A stretch of DNA of 64,000 nt from Halomonas sp. Its GTDB lineage: Bacteria > Pseudomonadota > Gammaproteobacteria > Pseudomonadales > Halomonadaceae. The stretch is taken from the NCBI RefSeq assembly GCF_030457605.1, contig NZ_JAKDUR010000002.1:62001-126000 (forward strand), in the 5' to 3' direction. Shown one piece after another: positions 45,885-54,822 of the stretch (position 1 is the stretch's first letter; every line of letters begins with the position of its first letter). The notes beneath the pieces were generated by a model that saw only the letters and a list, made by a program, of their open reading frames with translations, ran no database searches and was not told the origin of the DNA. A program made the position numbers and the translations under genes.

Positions 45885-47025
45885 GGCGGTCCTCCTCGCC
45901 CTTCAGGGCGTCACCGAGCCCCTTGAGCAGCCGGTCATTGGCATCAGCGTCACGCAGGGCCAGGCGCAGCCAGCGGCCGTCGAGCCCTTTGTAGCCGTGG
46001 GTATGGCGGACAAGAATGCCGCCGCACAATAGCCGCTCAAGCAGCGCCTCGGCGGTAATGCCCCGCCGGCGCAGCTCAACCCCCGGGCACAGCAGAAAAA
46101 AGCACGTCTCACCGGGGGCTACCTCAAGCCCCAGTGCCTGCAGCGCCCGGTGCATGCGCGGGCGCTCGGCGGCAAGCCAGGCCCGGGTACGCTCGGAGAA
46201 CGCCGTATCCGCCAGCAGCGGCGCGACAAGCCCGGCGGCCAGCCGGTTGACGCTCCAGGGCGGCTGGCGGCGGGCCATGGCGGCGATCAGCGCCTCACTG
46301 GCGAGCGCGTATCCCAGGCGCAGCCCGGGCAGGGTATAAAACTTGGTCATCGAGCGCAGCAGGATCAGATTAGGGTGTGCGGCAAGCCTTGTCGGCAGCG
46401 CGGCGGCGTCCGCCGGGCGGGCCGTCATGTCGATGAACGCTTCGTCCACCACCACCCGGCAGCCACAGGCGGCGGCCCGGGCCAGCAGCGCGTCCACGTC
46501 TGCCAGCGCCAGCAACCCACCGTCGGGGTTGTTGGGCCGGCAGAGAAATACTGCGTCGAGGTCTTCAAGAGAATCGGCCAGGGAGATCTCGCGCACTTCA
46601 GCACCTACGCCGGCAAGCGCTCGGGCGTACTCGTTAAAGGTGGGTGCCAGCACCCCGGCGCGCCCGCCGGCGCACAGCCCGGCGGCGAGAAAGATGGCCT
46701 CGCCGCCGCCGTTGGCAAGCAGCACCTGGCCTGGCATAACGCCGTGGTGGGCGGCAATCGCCGCGCGGGGTTCGGCGTAGTTTACGTCCGGGTAGCGGGC
46801 AAGCTCGCCCACATGGCGCGCAAGCCAGGCCGGCACCCAGCCGGGCGGGCCCAGCGGGTTGAGGTTGGCGCTGAAATCCTCAAACGGATGATCCGCCGGC
46901 AGGCCGAAGCGCTCAAGCAGCGCGCCCGCCTGCCCGCCGTGGCGCGGCCATTCGCTGGCTTGTTCGCAAGGCATAGACGTAAATGCAGACATGGACGTGG
47001 ATATAGACCTGGGTATAGACGCCAT
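45868..47025 (-). CDS. cobD: L-threonine-O-3-phosphate decarboxylase (CobD-type)
   Basis: This PLP enzyme makes (R)-1-amino-2-propanol phosphate for the nucleotide loop. It is homologous to histidinol-phosphate aminotransferase. The PLP lysine is in SMTKFYTLPGLRLGYA, the Asp/Asn in CRPNNPDGGLL and the N-terminal HGGQ occurs in PRHGGQAGALL. The start at MASIPRS shares a base with the cbiB stop (TGATG). Naming follows Salmonella cobD; Pseudomonas nomenclature calls it cobC. Confidence 0.93.
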   Translation of the reverse strand: MASIPRSISTSMSAFTSMPCEQASEWPRHGGQAGALLERFGLPADHPFEDFSANLNPLGPPGWVPAWLARHVGELARYPDVNYAEPRAAIAAHHGVMPGQVLLANGGGEAIFLAAGLCAGGRAGVLAPTFNEYARALAGVGAEVREISLADSLEDLDAVFLCRPNNPDGGLLALADVDALLARAAACGCRVVVDEAFIDMTARPADAAALPTRLAAHPNLILLRSMTKFYTLPGLRLGYALASEALIAAMARRQPPWSVNRLAAGLVAPLLADTAFSERTRAWLAAERPRMHRALQALGLEVAPGETCFFLLCPGVELRRRGITAEALLERLLCGGILVRHTHGYKGLDGRWLRLALRDADANDRLLKGLGDALKGEEDRRGRLR

Positions 47026-48002
47026 CAACCTGTACCTCCCGCCTTGATTAGCCACGCGCTGGCTATCACCAGCGCCGCCGTCAGCGCGAAAAACCGCGCC
47101 CAGCCCTGGTGCATCAAGGCAATCGCGCGATCAATATGCCCGGCGTTAAGCGTCTCTCGCGGCTCGCCAAGCGTCGCGCTGCGGGTCATCACGCCCTGAT
47201 AGCTGCTCGCCCCGCCAAGCGCCACGCCCAGCCGGTGCGCCATGGCCGCCTCGGGCCAGCCGGCGTTGGGGCTTGCGTGCCTGGGCGCATCCCGGCGGGT
47301 GCCCTGCCAGGCAGCCGTGTCGATGCCCTTCCCACTCAGGCAAAAACATAGCGCGGTGAGCCTCGCCGGCAGCCAGTTGGCGGCGTCGTCCAGTTTAGCC
47401 GCAGCGCGGCCAAAGTCTGCGTAGCGTGGGGTGCGATAGCCGATCATCGAGTCCAGCGTGTTCACCGCCTTGTAGGCCAGCGCCAGCGGCGCGCCGCCAA
47501 CAAGCGCAAACAGCAGCGGCGCGGTGATGCCGTCCGAGGTGTTTTCGGCCACGGTTTCCACCGCGCCACGGGCGATGTCGGCCTCATTAAGCGTCTGGGT
47601 ATCGCGCCCGACCACCATGCTCAGCGCCGCTCGAGCCGCCGGCAAGTCGCCTTGTTTCAGCGGCGCTGCCACCGCGCGGCCGGCATCGCCAAGCCCCTTG
47701 ATGGCAACGGCGGTAGAGATCAGCCACAGCTCGGCCACAAGCCCAAGCCAAGGGTGAATCGCCCCCAACCCACGGCACACAAGCCAGACGCCGACGAATG
47801 TGCCCAACACCGTCACCAGCACCGTTAGCAGCCCGCCCCACCGGCGCGCCCGGGCGGAGCCGTGGTTCAGCCGGGCTTCCAGCGCGCTGATCAGCCGCCC
47901 CATCAATACCACCGGGTGGGGAAAACGGCGCGGGTCGCCCACGGCCAGGTCCACCGCTATCGCGGCGGCGGTAAGCGCGATCAGGGCAACTCCCGGCATC
48001 AT
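47025..48002 (-). CDS. cbiB: Adenosylcobinamide-phosphate synthase CbiB
   Basis: This integral membrane protein of 325 residues attaches aminopropanol (phosphate) to adenosylcobyric acid. Conserved parts are AVDLAVGDPRRFPHPVVLMGRLI, ENTSDGITAPLLFALVGG and YKAVNTLDSMIGYRTPRYADFG. The start overlaps the cbiZ stop by ATGA. It rebuilds the arm that CbiZ removes. Confidence 0.95.
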   Translation of the reverse strand: MMPGVALIALTAAAIAVDLAVGDPRRFPHPVVLMGRLISALEARLNHGSARARRWGGLLTVLVTVLGTFVGVWLVCRGLGAIHPWLGLVAELWLISTAVAIKGLGDAGRAVAAPLKQGDLPAARAALSMVVGRDTQTLNEADIARGAVETVAENTSDGITAPLLFALVGGAPLALAYKAVNTLDSMIGYRTPRYADFGRAAAKLDDAANWLPARLTALCFCLSGKGIDTAAWQGTRRDAPRHASPNAGWPEAAMAHRLGVALGGASSYQGVMTRSATLGEPRETLNAGHIDRAIALMHQGWARFFALTAALVIASAWLIKAGGTG

Positions 48003-48715
48003 CGTCCGCGCTCCTCATCGCTGCCGGCCCGTAAAGACTCGCGCACCGTCCGGTACACCGTGCGGCCAATAGCACGGCCAAGCTCGGTGCCGGAGCCGGC
48101 ATAAGGCGTGGGCGCGCCGCGCTGGGTGGCGGCAATGCTTACGCAGTCGGTAGAGGTGCCGGTGGCCGGCGTACGGCTGTGGGCATCGATGACGCGTTCA
48201 TCGCGCAGCGCCGCAACCTTGGCTTCGGTTGCCGAGAGGCAGGCGTTGACCATGGCACCCGGCGTCAGTTGGGCATCGATAAACACAAAGACGTTGACAG
48301 TACCGACCACCAGCCGAGGGTCTTCGCCTTCGGCGGCAATATCCACGGCGTTGCCGCTGCCCGCGGTGGCAAGCGCCAGCACGGCGTTTTGCCGCTGGCC
48401 AAGCGGGGTGCTGTGCATGGCGGCGTATTCAAGCTTCACCGCAGTCATCATCGCCACCGCGCAGGACGAATCCACCTCGTGGCCGGCAAGCCAGCGGGCA
48501 AGGTCATCGGCCGGGGCGCGGCCGGCGTAGTCCTTGTCCACGTAGAAATTGCAGAAGTCCCGCGCGGTGCCCGGGCCGCCGCCTACCAGCGCCGAGCTGA
48601 GCGTGGCCAGCGGCGCATCGGCCCGCAGATGAATACAGCCGCGCGAGAACCGCCCGACAAGCCCGGCGCTGAAGGCCAGGCGCACGGCGCGGGCGTTATC
48701 GTCGGCGCTCGGCAT
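47999..48715 (-). CDS. cbiZ: Adenosylcobinamide amidohydrolase CbiZ
   Basis: CbiZ hydrolyses the amide bond to the aminopropanol arm of adenosylcobinamide (and of pseudocobalamin in some bacteria) to release adenosylcobyric acid. The start at MPSADDNARAV shares a base with the cobT stop and gives 238 residues. Conserved parts include LSSALVGGGPGTARDFCNFYV, AVAMMTAVKLEYA and GTVNVFVFIDAQLTPGAM, followed by SGTSTDC-like GTSTDCVSIAA. The ORF-track start runs back into cobT and is rejected. Confidence 0.92.
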   Translation of the reverse strand: MPSADDNARAVRLAFSAGLVGRFSRGCIHLRADAPLATLSSALVGGGPGTARDFCNFYVDKDYAGRAPADDLARWLAGHEVDSSCAVAMMTAVKLEYAAMHSTPLGQRQNAVLALATAGSGNAVDIAAEGEDPRLVVGTVNVFVFIDAQLTPGAMVNACLSATEAKVAALRDERVIDAHSRTPATGTSTDCVSIAATQRGAPTPYAGSGTELGRAIGRTVYRTVRESLRAGSDEERGR

Positions 48716-49803
48716 CACGAGCGGCTGGCGTCCACGCCGGCATCGGCAAAGGTGGCCATCTCGCGCAGCATGGCGCAGGCGGCGTTCAGCAGCGGAAATG
48801 CCAGCGCCGCGCCGCTGCCCTCGCCCAGGCGCATGTCCATGGTCAGTATCGGCTTGGCACGCAGGGCCTGCAGCGCCACGCCGTGGCCGGGCTCCAGCGA
48901 GCGGTGGCCAAACACCAGGTAGCCGCGCACGTCCGGGCATATCTCGCAGGCAAGCAAAGCGGCCACGGTAGCGATAAAGCCGTCCACCAGGCAGGGTTTG
49001 CCCCGGGCCGCACCGGCCAGGTAGGCCCCCGCCATGGCCCCGATTTCCAGCCCGCCCACGCTTGCCAGCACCTCGACCGGGTCGCTGGTATCCATCCAGC
49101 GGGCGTCGATGGCGCGCTCGATCACGCTGATCTTGTGGGTCAGCTTCACGCTGTTGATGCCGGTGCCGGTGCCCACCACCCCGGACACCGGGTGGCCCGT
49201 CAGCACGGCAAGCATGGCGCTTGCCGCCGTGGTGTTGGCGATGCCCATCTCACCCACGATCAAGCAGCGACAGCCGGCATCAAAGGCGCGATTGGCGGCC
49301 TGAGCGCCGGCGTCCAGAGCCGCTACGGCGTCTTCACGGCCCATGGCCGGCTCGGTGAGCATGTTGCCGGTGCCCCGGCGTATTCTGGCGTTCACCACCG
49401 GGTTGTCGGCGCTGCCGGTGTCGGGCAGATCATTGGCCACGCCCACGTCGACCACCTCAAGCCGCGCAGCAATACAGCGGGCAAAAGCGTTGATCGCCGC
49501 ACCGCCGGCAGCAAAGTTGGCGACCATCTGCGCGGTAACTTCCTGCCCGAAAGCCGACACGCCTTCAACCGCCACGCCGTGGTCGGCGGCAAACACAATG
49601 CACGCCGGCGGCATCACGTCGGGTTTGGCCTGGCCGGTGATTGCGCTGAGCTGCACGGCAAGTGCCTCCAGGTCCCCGAGGCTGCCCGGCGGTTTGGTCA
49701 GCGTATCCAGGTAGGCGCGGGTGGCGTCTCCGGCAGCGCGGTCAACGGGACGAACGCGCTCCGCCAGCGCCTTGAGCACGGGCGCATCAGATAAAGGGGG
49801 CAT
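48715..49803 (-). CDS. cobT: Nicotinate-nucleotide-dimethylbenzimidazole phosphoribosyltransferase
   Basis: CobT activates the lower-ligand base as alpha-ribazole phosphate. It has 362 residues from MPPLSDAPVL. Conserved motifs are TKPPGSLGDLE, IVFAADHGVAVEGVSAFGQEVT, GEMGIANTTAASAM, GTGTGIN and the catalytic-Glu region near the C-terminus. It is the first gene of the eight-gene cob block. The upstream 200 bases, shared with the divergent sulfite oxidase gene, contain no B12 box. Confidence 0.96.
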   Translation of the reverse strand: MPPLSDAPVLKALAERVRPVDRAAGDATRAYLDTLTKPPGSLGDLEALAVQLSAITGQAKPDVMPPACIVFAADHGVAVEGVSAFGQEVTAQMVANFAAGGAAINAFARCIAARLEVVDVGVANDLPDTGSADNPVVNARIRRGTGNMLTEPAMGREDAVAALDAGAQAANRAFDAGCRCLIVGEMGIANTTAASAMLAVLTGHPVSGVVGTGTGINSVKLTHKISVIERAIDARWMDTSDPVEVLASVGGLEIGAMAGAYLAGAARGKPCLVDGFIATVAALLACEICPDVRGYLVFGHRSLEPGHGVALQALRAKPILTMDMRLGEGSGAALAFPLLNAACAMLREMATFADAGVDASRS

Positions 49804-50003
49804 GCATGGTCTCCGGACAGGCAAAACGGTGCATACCATAGCAAAGCTGACGCCACGGCACCTAACCCTACGCGCCTTGACGTCGCCTACACAATGTCCC
49901 AGCTTGATAAGCGACGCACGATACTTGGCTCTGAAAGACAATGACAAGAACGCCCGCAAGCCAAACAGCATCACCAGCCTGCGGGCAATCCAGGAGACCT
50001 ACC

Positions 50004-51347
50004 ATGACGAAGCGCCACGGTGATTCCGAGACACGCGGCATCCATGAGCTTTACGCTGAAAATCCTGAAACAGCCGACAAGCGGCTCTGGGACCGCGACG
50101 TCGATCCCACCAGCCGCCGCGGCTTTCTCAAGCGTTCAAGCCTGCTGGCCATGGCCGCCGCCGTAGGCGGCTCGATTCCTTTTGCCAGCCAAATGCCCGG
50201 CGGGCTGATCCCGGCCGCGTTGGCCCAGAGCAACGACGCCTTCAAGCTGAAAAGCAAGGATGGACTGACCGTTCTCAATGATCGGCCGATCAACGCCGAA
50301 ACGCCGCCTCACCTTCTGGATGACGACATCACCCCCGCCAGGCACATGTTCGTGCGCAACAACGGCATTCCGCCGGCGATAGCGGACATCGATGCAGACA
50401 CCTGGCAGCTCGAAATCGGCGGGGAATCCTGCAAAAACCCGCAGAGCTTCACCATTGCCGAGCTCAAGGAGAAGTTCAAACACCACACTTACCAGCTACA
50501 GGTGGAGTGTGGTGGCAATGGCCGTAGCGAGTTCGTGCCCTCGGCCAGCGGTAACCAATGGACGACCGGCGCAGTGGCCTGCCCGACCTTCACCGGGGTG
50601 CGCCTGCGCGATGTGCTTGAGGCCTGCGGCATTGCTGACGACGCCGTCTATACCGGCAACTACGGCGCTGACGCCCATGCCAGCGACAACCCGGATAAAG
50701 ATGCTATATCACGCGGCGTGCCCATTGAGAAAGCTCTGGAGGATGAATCGCTGATCGCTTGGGCGATGAATGGCGAAGACATACCTTATCTCAACGGCTA
50801 TCCACTACGCGTCGTGTGCGGCGGCTGGCCGGGGTCGGTCTCGGGCAAGTGGTTAAAACGCATTGTCATCCGCAATCAAAAACACGACGGCACCAAAATG
50901 GCCGCGCCCTCCTATAGCGTACCCAAGCACCCCGTGGCTCCGGGCAGTCAGGTACCGCTGGAGGACTTCGTTACCATCCAGTCGATGCCAGTGAAGTCTC
51001 TGGTGACATTTCCGCAGTCCGGGATCAACCAGGCTCTTGGCGAAGCGATGACGGTACGCGGCCATGCCTGGGCCGGCGATCTGGCGGTGAAAAAAGTGCA
51101 GGTGTCCATCGACTTCGGGGCCACCTGGCACGACGCCGAACTGAAGGCGCCGCCTAACCGCCTGGCCTGGCAGCGTTGGACCACCTCGGTCGAATTCCCC
51201 GAGCCCGGCTACTTTGAGGTCTGGGCCAGAGCCACCGACGAAAACGGCCGCTCTCAGCCCATGGTGGTGCCGGGCTGGAACCCCAAGGGCTATCTCAACA
51301 ACGCCTGCCACCGTATTGCAGTTCAGGTGACCCAGGAGGTTGCATGA
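50004..51347 (+). CDS. Tat-exported sulfite oxidase family molybdoprotein (SorA/SoxC-like)
   Basis: This 447-residue protein starts at MTKRHGDSE with CAGGAG upstream. A twin-arginine signal is clear (SRRGFLKRSSLLAMAAA), so it is exported folded with cofactor. The molybdenum-ligating Cys lies in QVECGGNGRSEF, followed by TGAVACPTFTGVRLRDVLE and the GGWPGSVSGKWLKRI motif. The C-terminal dimerisation domain follows. It is translationally coupled (ATGA) to a monohaem cytochrome, as in sulfite:cytochrome c oxidoreductases. SoxC-like activity cannot be excluded, but no other sox gene is present. Confidence 0.92.
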   Translation: MTKRHGDSETRGIHELYAENPETADKRLWDRDVDPTSRRGFLKRSSLLAMAAAVGGSIPFASQMPGGLIPAALAQSNDAFKLKSKDGLTVLNDRPINAETPPHLLDDDITPARHMFVRNNGIPPAIADIDADTWQLEIGGESCKNPQSFTIAELKEKFKHHTYQLQVECGGNGRSEFVPSASGNQWTTGAVACPTFTGVRLRDVLEACGIADDAVYTGNYGADAHASDNPDKDAISRGVPIEKALEDESLIAWAMNGEDIPYLNGYPLRVVCGGWPGSVSGKWLKRIVIRNQKHDGTKMAAPSYSVPKHPVAPGSQVPLEDFVTIQSMPVKSLVTFPQSGINQALGEAMTVRGHAWAGDLAVKKVQVSIDFGATWHDAELKAPPNRLAWQRWTTSVEFPEPGYFEVWARATDENGRSQPMVVPGWNPKGYLNNACHRIAVQVTQEVA

Positions 51348-51724
51348 ATACCTTGTTTCAATGGGGCAAGGCAGCCCTGGTCGTCATGCTGATTGGCCTA
51401 CCCACCGGCGCACTGGCTCAGGAAACCGACCCCGACACGGGTTTTATCAAGGCTGAAGGCTGGCAAGCGACCAAGGCCAACTGCACCGTCTGCCATTCCG
51501 CCAGGCTAGTTACCCAGAACAGTGGCTCGCGCAACCATTGGAAATCGCTGATCCGCTGGATGCAGAATACCCAGGGACTCTGGCAGTTCCAACCCGAGAT
51601 GGAAGCCACCATCCTCGGCTACCTGGCCAGCAATTATGGACCCAAGGAAGATGCCCGCCGCCCTCCTCTACCCAGAGCGCTAATGCCGGACAACCCTTAC
51701 CCGACGGTATCCGACACCGATTAA
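51344..51724 (+). CDS. Monohaem cytochrome c subunit (SorB-like)
   Basis: This 126-residue periplasmic protein has a signal peptide (ALVVMLIGLPTGALAQ) and one haem site (NCTVCHSARLV). A Met ligand is probably in the MQNTQGLWQF or PEMEATILGYL region. It overlaps the molybdoprotein gene by 4 bases and should accept its electrons. The short length and pairing resemble SorB. Confidence 0.92.
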   Translation: MNTLFQWGKAALVVMLIGLPTGALAQETDPDTGFIKAEGWQATKANCTVCHSARLVTQNSGSRNHWKSLIRWMQNTQGLWQFQPEMEATILGYLASNYGPKEDARRPPLPRALMPDNPYPTVSDTD

Positions 51725-51732
51725 CACCGCCA

Positions 51733-51754
51733 AGGCCCCGCAAGGGGCCTATTT
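51733..51754. terminator. Hairpin between sorB-like gene and eda
   Basis: The stem AGGCCCC-GCAA-GGGGCCT is followed by ATTT. It lies 8 bases after the cytochrome stop codon and about 75 bases beyond the end of the convergent eda gene. The T run is short, so termination strength is uncertain. Confidence 0.65.
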
Positions 51755-51827
51755 GCAGCAAGGTGGCGGCGACCATTTCGAGCCCATCAGCAAAGCCGGA
51801 AGCACGGACGATGAGATTTAGCGCCGT

Positions 51828-52487
51828 TTAATGATGGAAGCGGTCGGCGGCCTGTTTGGCCAACTCACGGATGCCGTCCCAGTCTTCGGCGTCAATCAGC
51901 GCTTTGGGCGTAAGCCAGGTGCCGCCGACGCACATGACGTTATCGAGCGCCAGATAGTCGCCGGCATTGTCGACGTTAATGCCGCCAGTAGGGCAGAAAT
52001 GTGCCTCGGCAAGCGGTGCGCTAAAGGCCTTGAGCGCGGCCACGCCGCCGCTGGCCTCAGCGGGGAAAAACTTGAAACGGCGGTAGCCGTACTGCCAGCC
52101 GGTCATCACTTCGGAGACGCTGGCCACGCCCGGCAACATCGGTACCGGGCTTTCAATACCATAGCGATACAGCGCTTCGGTCGCGCCCGGCGTCACTACA
52201 AAATCAGCCCCCGCCTGCTCGGCCTGACGGTACTGTGCCGGCGTGAGCACCGTCCCCACGCCAATGCTCGCTCCCGGCAGCGCTTCGCGAATACGCGCCA
52301 CGGCATCAAGTGCGCAGGCGGTGCGCAGCGTGATCTCGAGCACCTGCAAGCCGCCTTCCACCAGCGCACGGGCAATGGGCACGGCATCTTCCAGCCGCTC
52401 AATGGTAATCACCGGCAACACTTCGGCCTTGAGGCAAATGCTGTCGAGTTCGGCGGTACGCGTTGAGGGCAGCTGTTTATCAATCAT
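51828..52487 (-). CDS. eda: KDPG/KHG aldolase
   Basis: This Entner-Doudoroff enzyme splits 2-keto-3-deoxy-6-phosphogluconate to pyruvate and glyceraldehyde 3-phosphate. It has 219 residues. The motifs are LEITLRTACALDAV (active-site Glu), FKFFPAEASGG (Schiff-base Lys) and FCPTGGINVDNA. It is last in the gap-zwf-pgl-eda order, 95 bases after pgl. No edd lies in the window. Confidence 0.97.
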   Translation of the reverse strand: MIDKQLPSTRTAELDSICLKAEVLPVITIERLEDAVPIARALVEGGLQVLEITLRTACALDAVARIREALPGASIGVGTVLTPAQYRQAEQAGADFVVTPGATEALYRYGIESPVPMLPGVASVSEVMTGWQYGYRRFKFFPAEASGGVAALKAFSAPLAEAHFCPTGGINVDNAGDYLALDNVMCVGGTWLTPKALIDAEDWDGIRELAKQAADRFHH

Positions 52488-52582
52488 TAAACGTCTCCAA
52501 CGTAGTAGATATTATCATTATTCCAGTGTTCATCATGCCTGATTCAAGGGCATGGCGGCACATCAACAGGGCAACGTTGGCC

Positions 52583-53263
52583 TCAGGGTGCCCAGTAAAT
52601 GGCCAGCGGGCAGGCGAGAAATGCGCGGATGGGCAGCTCGCGCGCATCATCCCCGGGCAGCGCTCGGGCCAGCACCTCGCGTTTATTATCGCCGGTAATG
52701 TGCAGAAAATGCCGCTGCGCACGGTGCAGACGGTCGGCCGAGAGCGTCATGCGCGGCTGATGCTGGCTGGGCGCGCGCACCGCCACCAGCGGCTCGCGGG
52801 TGGCAAGCGCCAGCTCAAGTTCGGGGCTGTCGGCAAATAATGAGGCGGTATGGCCGTCGGTGCCCATGCCCAGCACCACGACACTTGCCGGCCAGCCAAG
52901 CGCCCCGATGCGTGCCGCTGCCTCTTCCACACCTTCTTCCGGCGTGCCAACAGTGGTTTTCAGGCCCACAAATCGCGCGACAGCGGCCTCGCTCTGCAGC
53001 AGCGTCTCGCGCACCAAACGGGCATTACTCGCGGGATCGCTTTCTTCTACCCAGCGCTCATCGGCCAGGGTGATGTCTACCCGCGCCCAGTCCAGCGGCA
53101 TTGCCGCCAGCGCACGCAAAAACGCCACCGGCGTGCTGCCGCCGGAGACCACGAGCAACACGCGCGATTGATGGCGCAGGTCTTCTGCCAGGGCACTGGC
53201 CACGGCTTCGGCCAGCTGGTGCGCCAGCACTTCTCGGGGATCACTCATGTCAGCACTCTTCAT
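52583..53263 (-). CDS. pgl: 6-phosphogluconolactonase
   Basis: This enzyme opens 6-phosphogluconolactone. It is a 226-residue NagB/DevB-type protein with VVSGGSTPVAFLRAL, the ITLADERWVEESDPASNARLV motif and VVLGMGTDGHTASLF. The start chosen lies one base after the zwf stop; an inner ATG (MSDPREV, 53248) is also possible. Confidence 0.95.
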   Translation of the reverse strand: MKSADMSDPREVLAHQLAEAVASALAEDLRHQSRVLLVVSGGSTPVAFLRALAAMPLDWARVDITLADERWVEESDPASNARLVRETLLQSEAAVARFVGLKTTVGTPEEGVEEAAARIGALGWPASVVVLGMGTDGHTASLFADSPELELALATREPLVAVRAPSQHQPRMTLSADRLHRAQRHFLHITGDNKREVLARALPGDDARELPIRAFLACPLAIYWAP

Positions 53264-53264
53264 A

Positions 53265-54770
53265 TCAGTAATCCTCGTACCAGCTGCGCCCGTCCTGGGT
53301 AATCATGGCGATGGAGGCCACCGGCCCCCAGGAGCCTGCGGGATAACGCCTGGGCGGCGTGCTGCGGGACTGCCAACTTTCACTCAGCTGCTCGCACCAG
53401 CGCCAGGCGTGCTCGACTTCATCCCGGCGTACAAACAGGTACTGCCGTCCTTTCATGACTTCCAGCAGCAGACGCTCATAGGCGTCGGGAATGCGCGCCT
53501 TGGGAAACGCATTGTTGAAATCCAGATGCAGCGGGCCGGGGCGCAGGCGCATGCCTTTATCCAGCCCGCTGTCCTTGGTCAGCACCTGCAACGCGATGCC
53601 TTCGTCCGGCTGCAGGCGGATCACCAGCTTGTTGGCCGCCAGGCTGCGTTGGTCGGGGTCGAAGATATAGTGCGGCTGCTGACGAAAGTGAATCACGATC
53701 TGGGAGAGCTTTTCCGGCAGGCGCTTGCCGGTGCGCAGATAAAACGGCACCCCCGCCCAGCGCCAGTTGGCCACTTCGGTTTTCAGCGCGACGAAGGTTT
53801 CGGTATGACTTTGTGGATTCGAGCCGTCTTCCTCGAGATAGCCCGGCACCGGCTGGCCATCGCTGGTGCCGGCAATGTACTGGCCGCGCACTACGTCGCG
53901 CTCCTGGGCTTCCGGCGTCAATGGCTTGAGCGCCTTGAGCACCTTGACCTTTTCATCGCGGATGGCGTCGGCGTCCAGATTGGAAGGCGGATCCATGGCA
54001 ATCAGGCAGAGCAGCTGCAACAGGTGGTTCTGCACCATATCGCGCAGCTGGCCGGCGTCGTCAAAATAGCCCCAGCGGCCTTCGATGCCGACTTTTTCAG
54101 CGACGGTAATTTCCACGTGGGAAATGTGGTTCTGGTTCCACTGGTTGCCAAACAGCGGGTTGGCAAAGCGCAGCGCAATCAGGTTTTGCACCGTTTCCTT
54201 GCCCAAATAGTGGTCGATACGATAAATCTGCTTTTCGGGGAACACCTCGCCAATGGCATCGTTGACCGCGTTGGAGGATGCCAGATCATGCCCCACGGGC
54301 TTTTCCACCACCACGCGGTCGTGCTCGCCCAGGCTGCCGCTTTGCTGCAAATAGCCGCAAATATCGCCATAAAGCCGCGCCCCGACAGATAAATACACCA
54401 CCATCGGCCGCGTGGCCGTGCCCCGCCAATCGCCCACGGCGGCATAGTCCGCCGCCTGGGTAAACTCCAACGGACTGTAATCCAATCGGCGTAAAAAACG
54501 CGTGCGGCTCTCGGCATCCTGCTCGTCATCTGTCAGGCGCGCCTCGAGGGCATCGGCTACCAGCTGGCGAAACGACGCCGTATCGTGGGCATGACGCGAT
54601 AGCCCGAGAATCCGCGTGTCAGCGGCGAGCAGCGCTTCGCGGTCAAGCTGGTAAAGCGCGGGCAACAGCTTGCCCTGGGCAAGGTCGCCCAGCGCGCCAA
54701 ACAGCGCCAGATCAATAGCATGGCTGGCATCGCCGAACGGTTCGGTTGATGCACTTCGGGGCTGGCTCAT
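53265..54770 (-). CDS. zwf: Glucose-6-phosphate 1-dehydrogenase
   Basis: This enzyme oxidises glucose 6-phosphate and produces NAD(P)H. The start at MSQPRSAST has CAGGAG upstream and gives 501 residues. The N-terminal Rossmann motif is [17 protein letters not shown], where most family members have GASGDLAxRK, so it is slightly unusual. The active-site motif is [13 protein letters not shown]. The ORF-track start extends back into gap and is rejected. Confidence 0.96.
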   Translation of the reverse strand: MSQPRSASTEPFGDASHAIDLALFGALGDLAQGKLLPALYQLDREALLAADTRILGLSRHAHDTASFRQLVADALEARLTDDEQDAESRTRFLRRLDYSPLEFTQAADYAAVGDWRGTATRPMVVYLSVGARLYGDICGYLQQSGSLGEHDRVVVEKPVGHDLASSNAVNDAIGEVFPEKQIYRIDHYLGKETVQNLIALRFANPLFGNQWNQNHISHVEITVAEKVGIEGRWGYFDDAGQLRDMVQNHLLQLLCLIAMDPPSNLDADAIRDEKVKVLKALKPLTPEAQERDVVRGQYIAGTSDGQPVPGYLEEDGSNPQSHTETFVALKTEVANWRWAGVPFYLRTGKRLPEKLSQIVIHFRQQPHYIFDPDQRSLAANKLVIRLQPDEGIALQVLTKDSGLDKGMRLRPGPLHLDFNNAFPKARIPDAYERLLLEVMKGRQYLFVRRDEVEHAWRWCEQLSESWQSRSTPPRRYPAGSWGPVASIAMITQDGRSWYEDY

Positions 54771-54822
54771 GGGCGCTCCTGTTGCCAAAAACAGTGAAAA
54801 ACCGGGCGTTAAAAAAGCATCG

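Noticed and set aside
48179-49794. Two long plus-strand ORFs (247 and 303 residues) opposite cbiZ and cobT
   Set aside because: They are mirror frames of well-supported genes in GC-rich DNA, without family resemblance.
49804-50003. GGTGCC on the minus strand before cobT as a possible second cobalamin riboswitch
   Set aside because: No B12 box or GAAACGGGAA-type core accompanies it.
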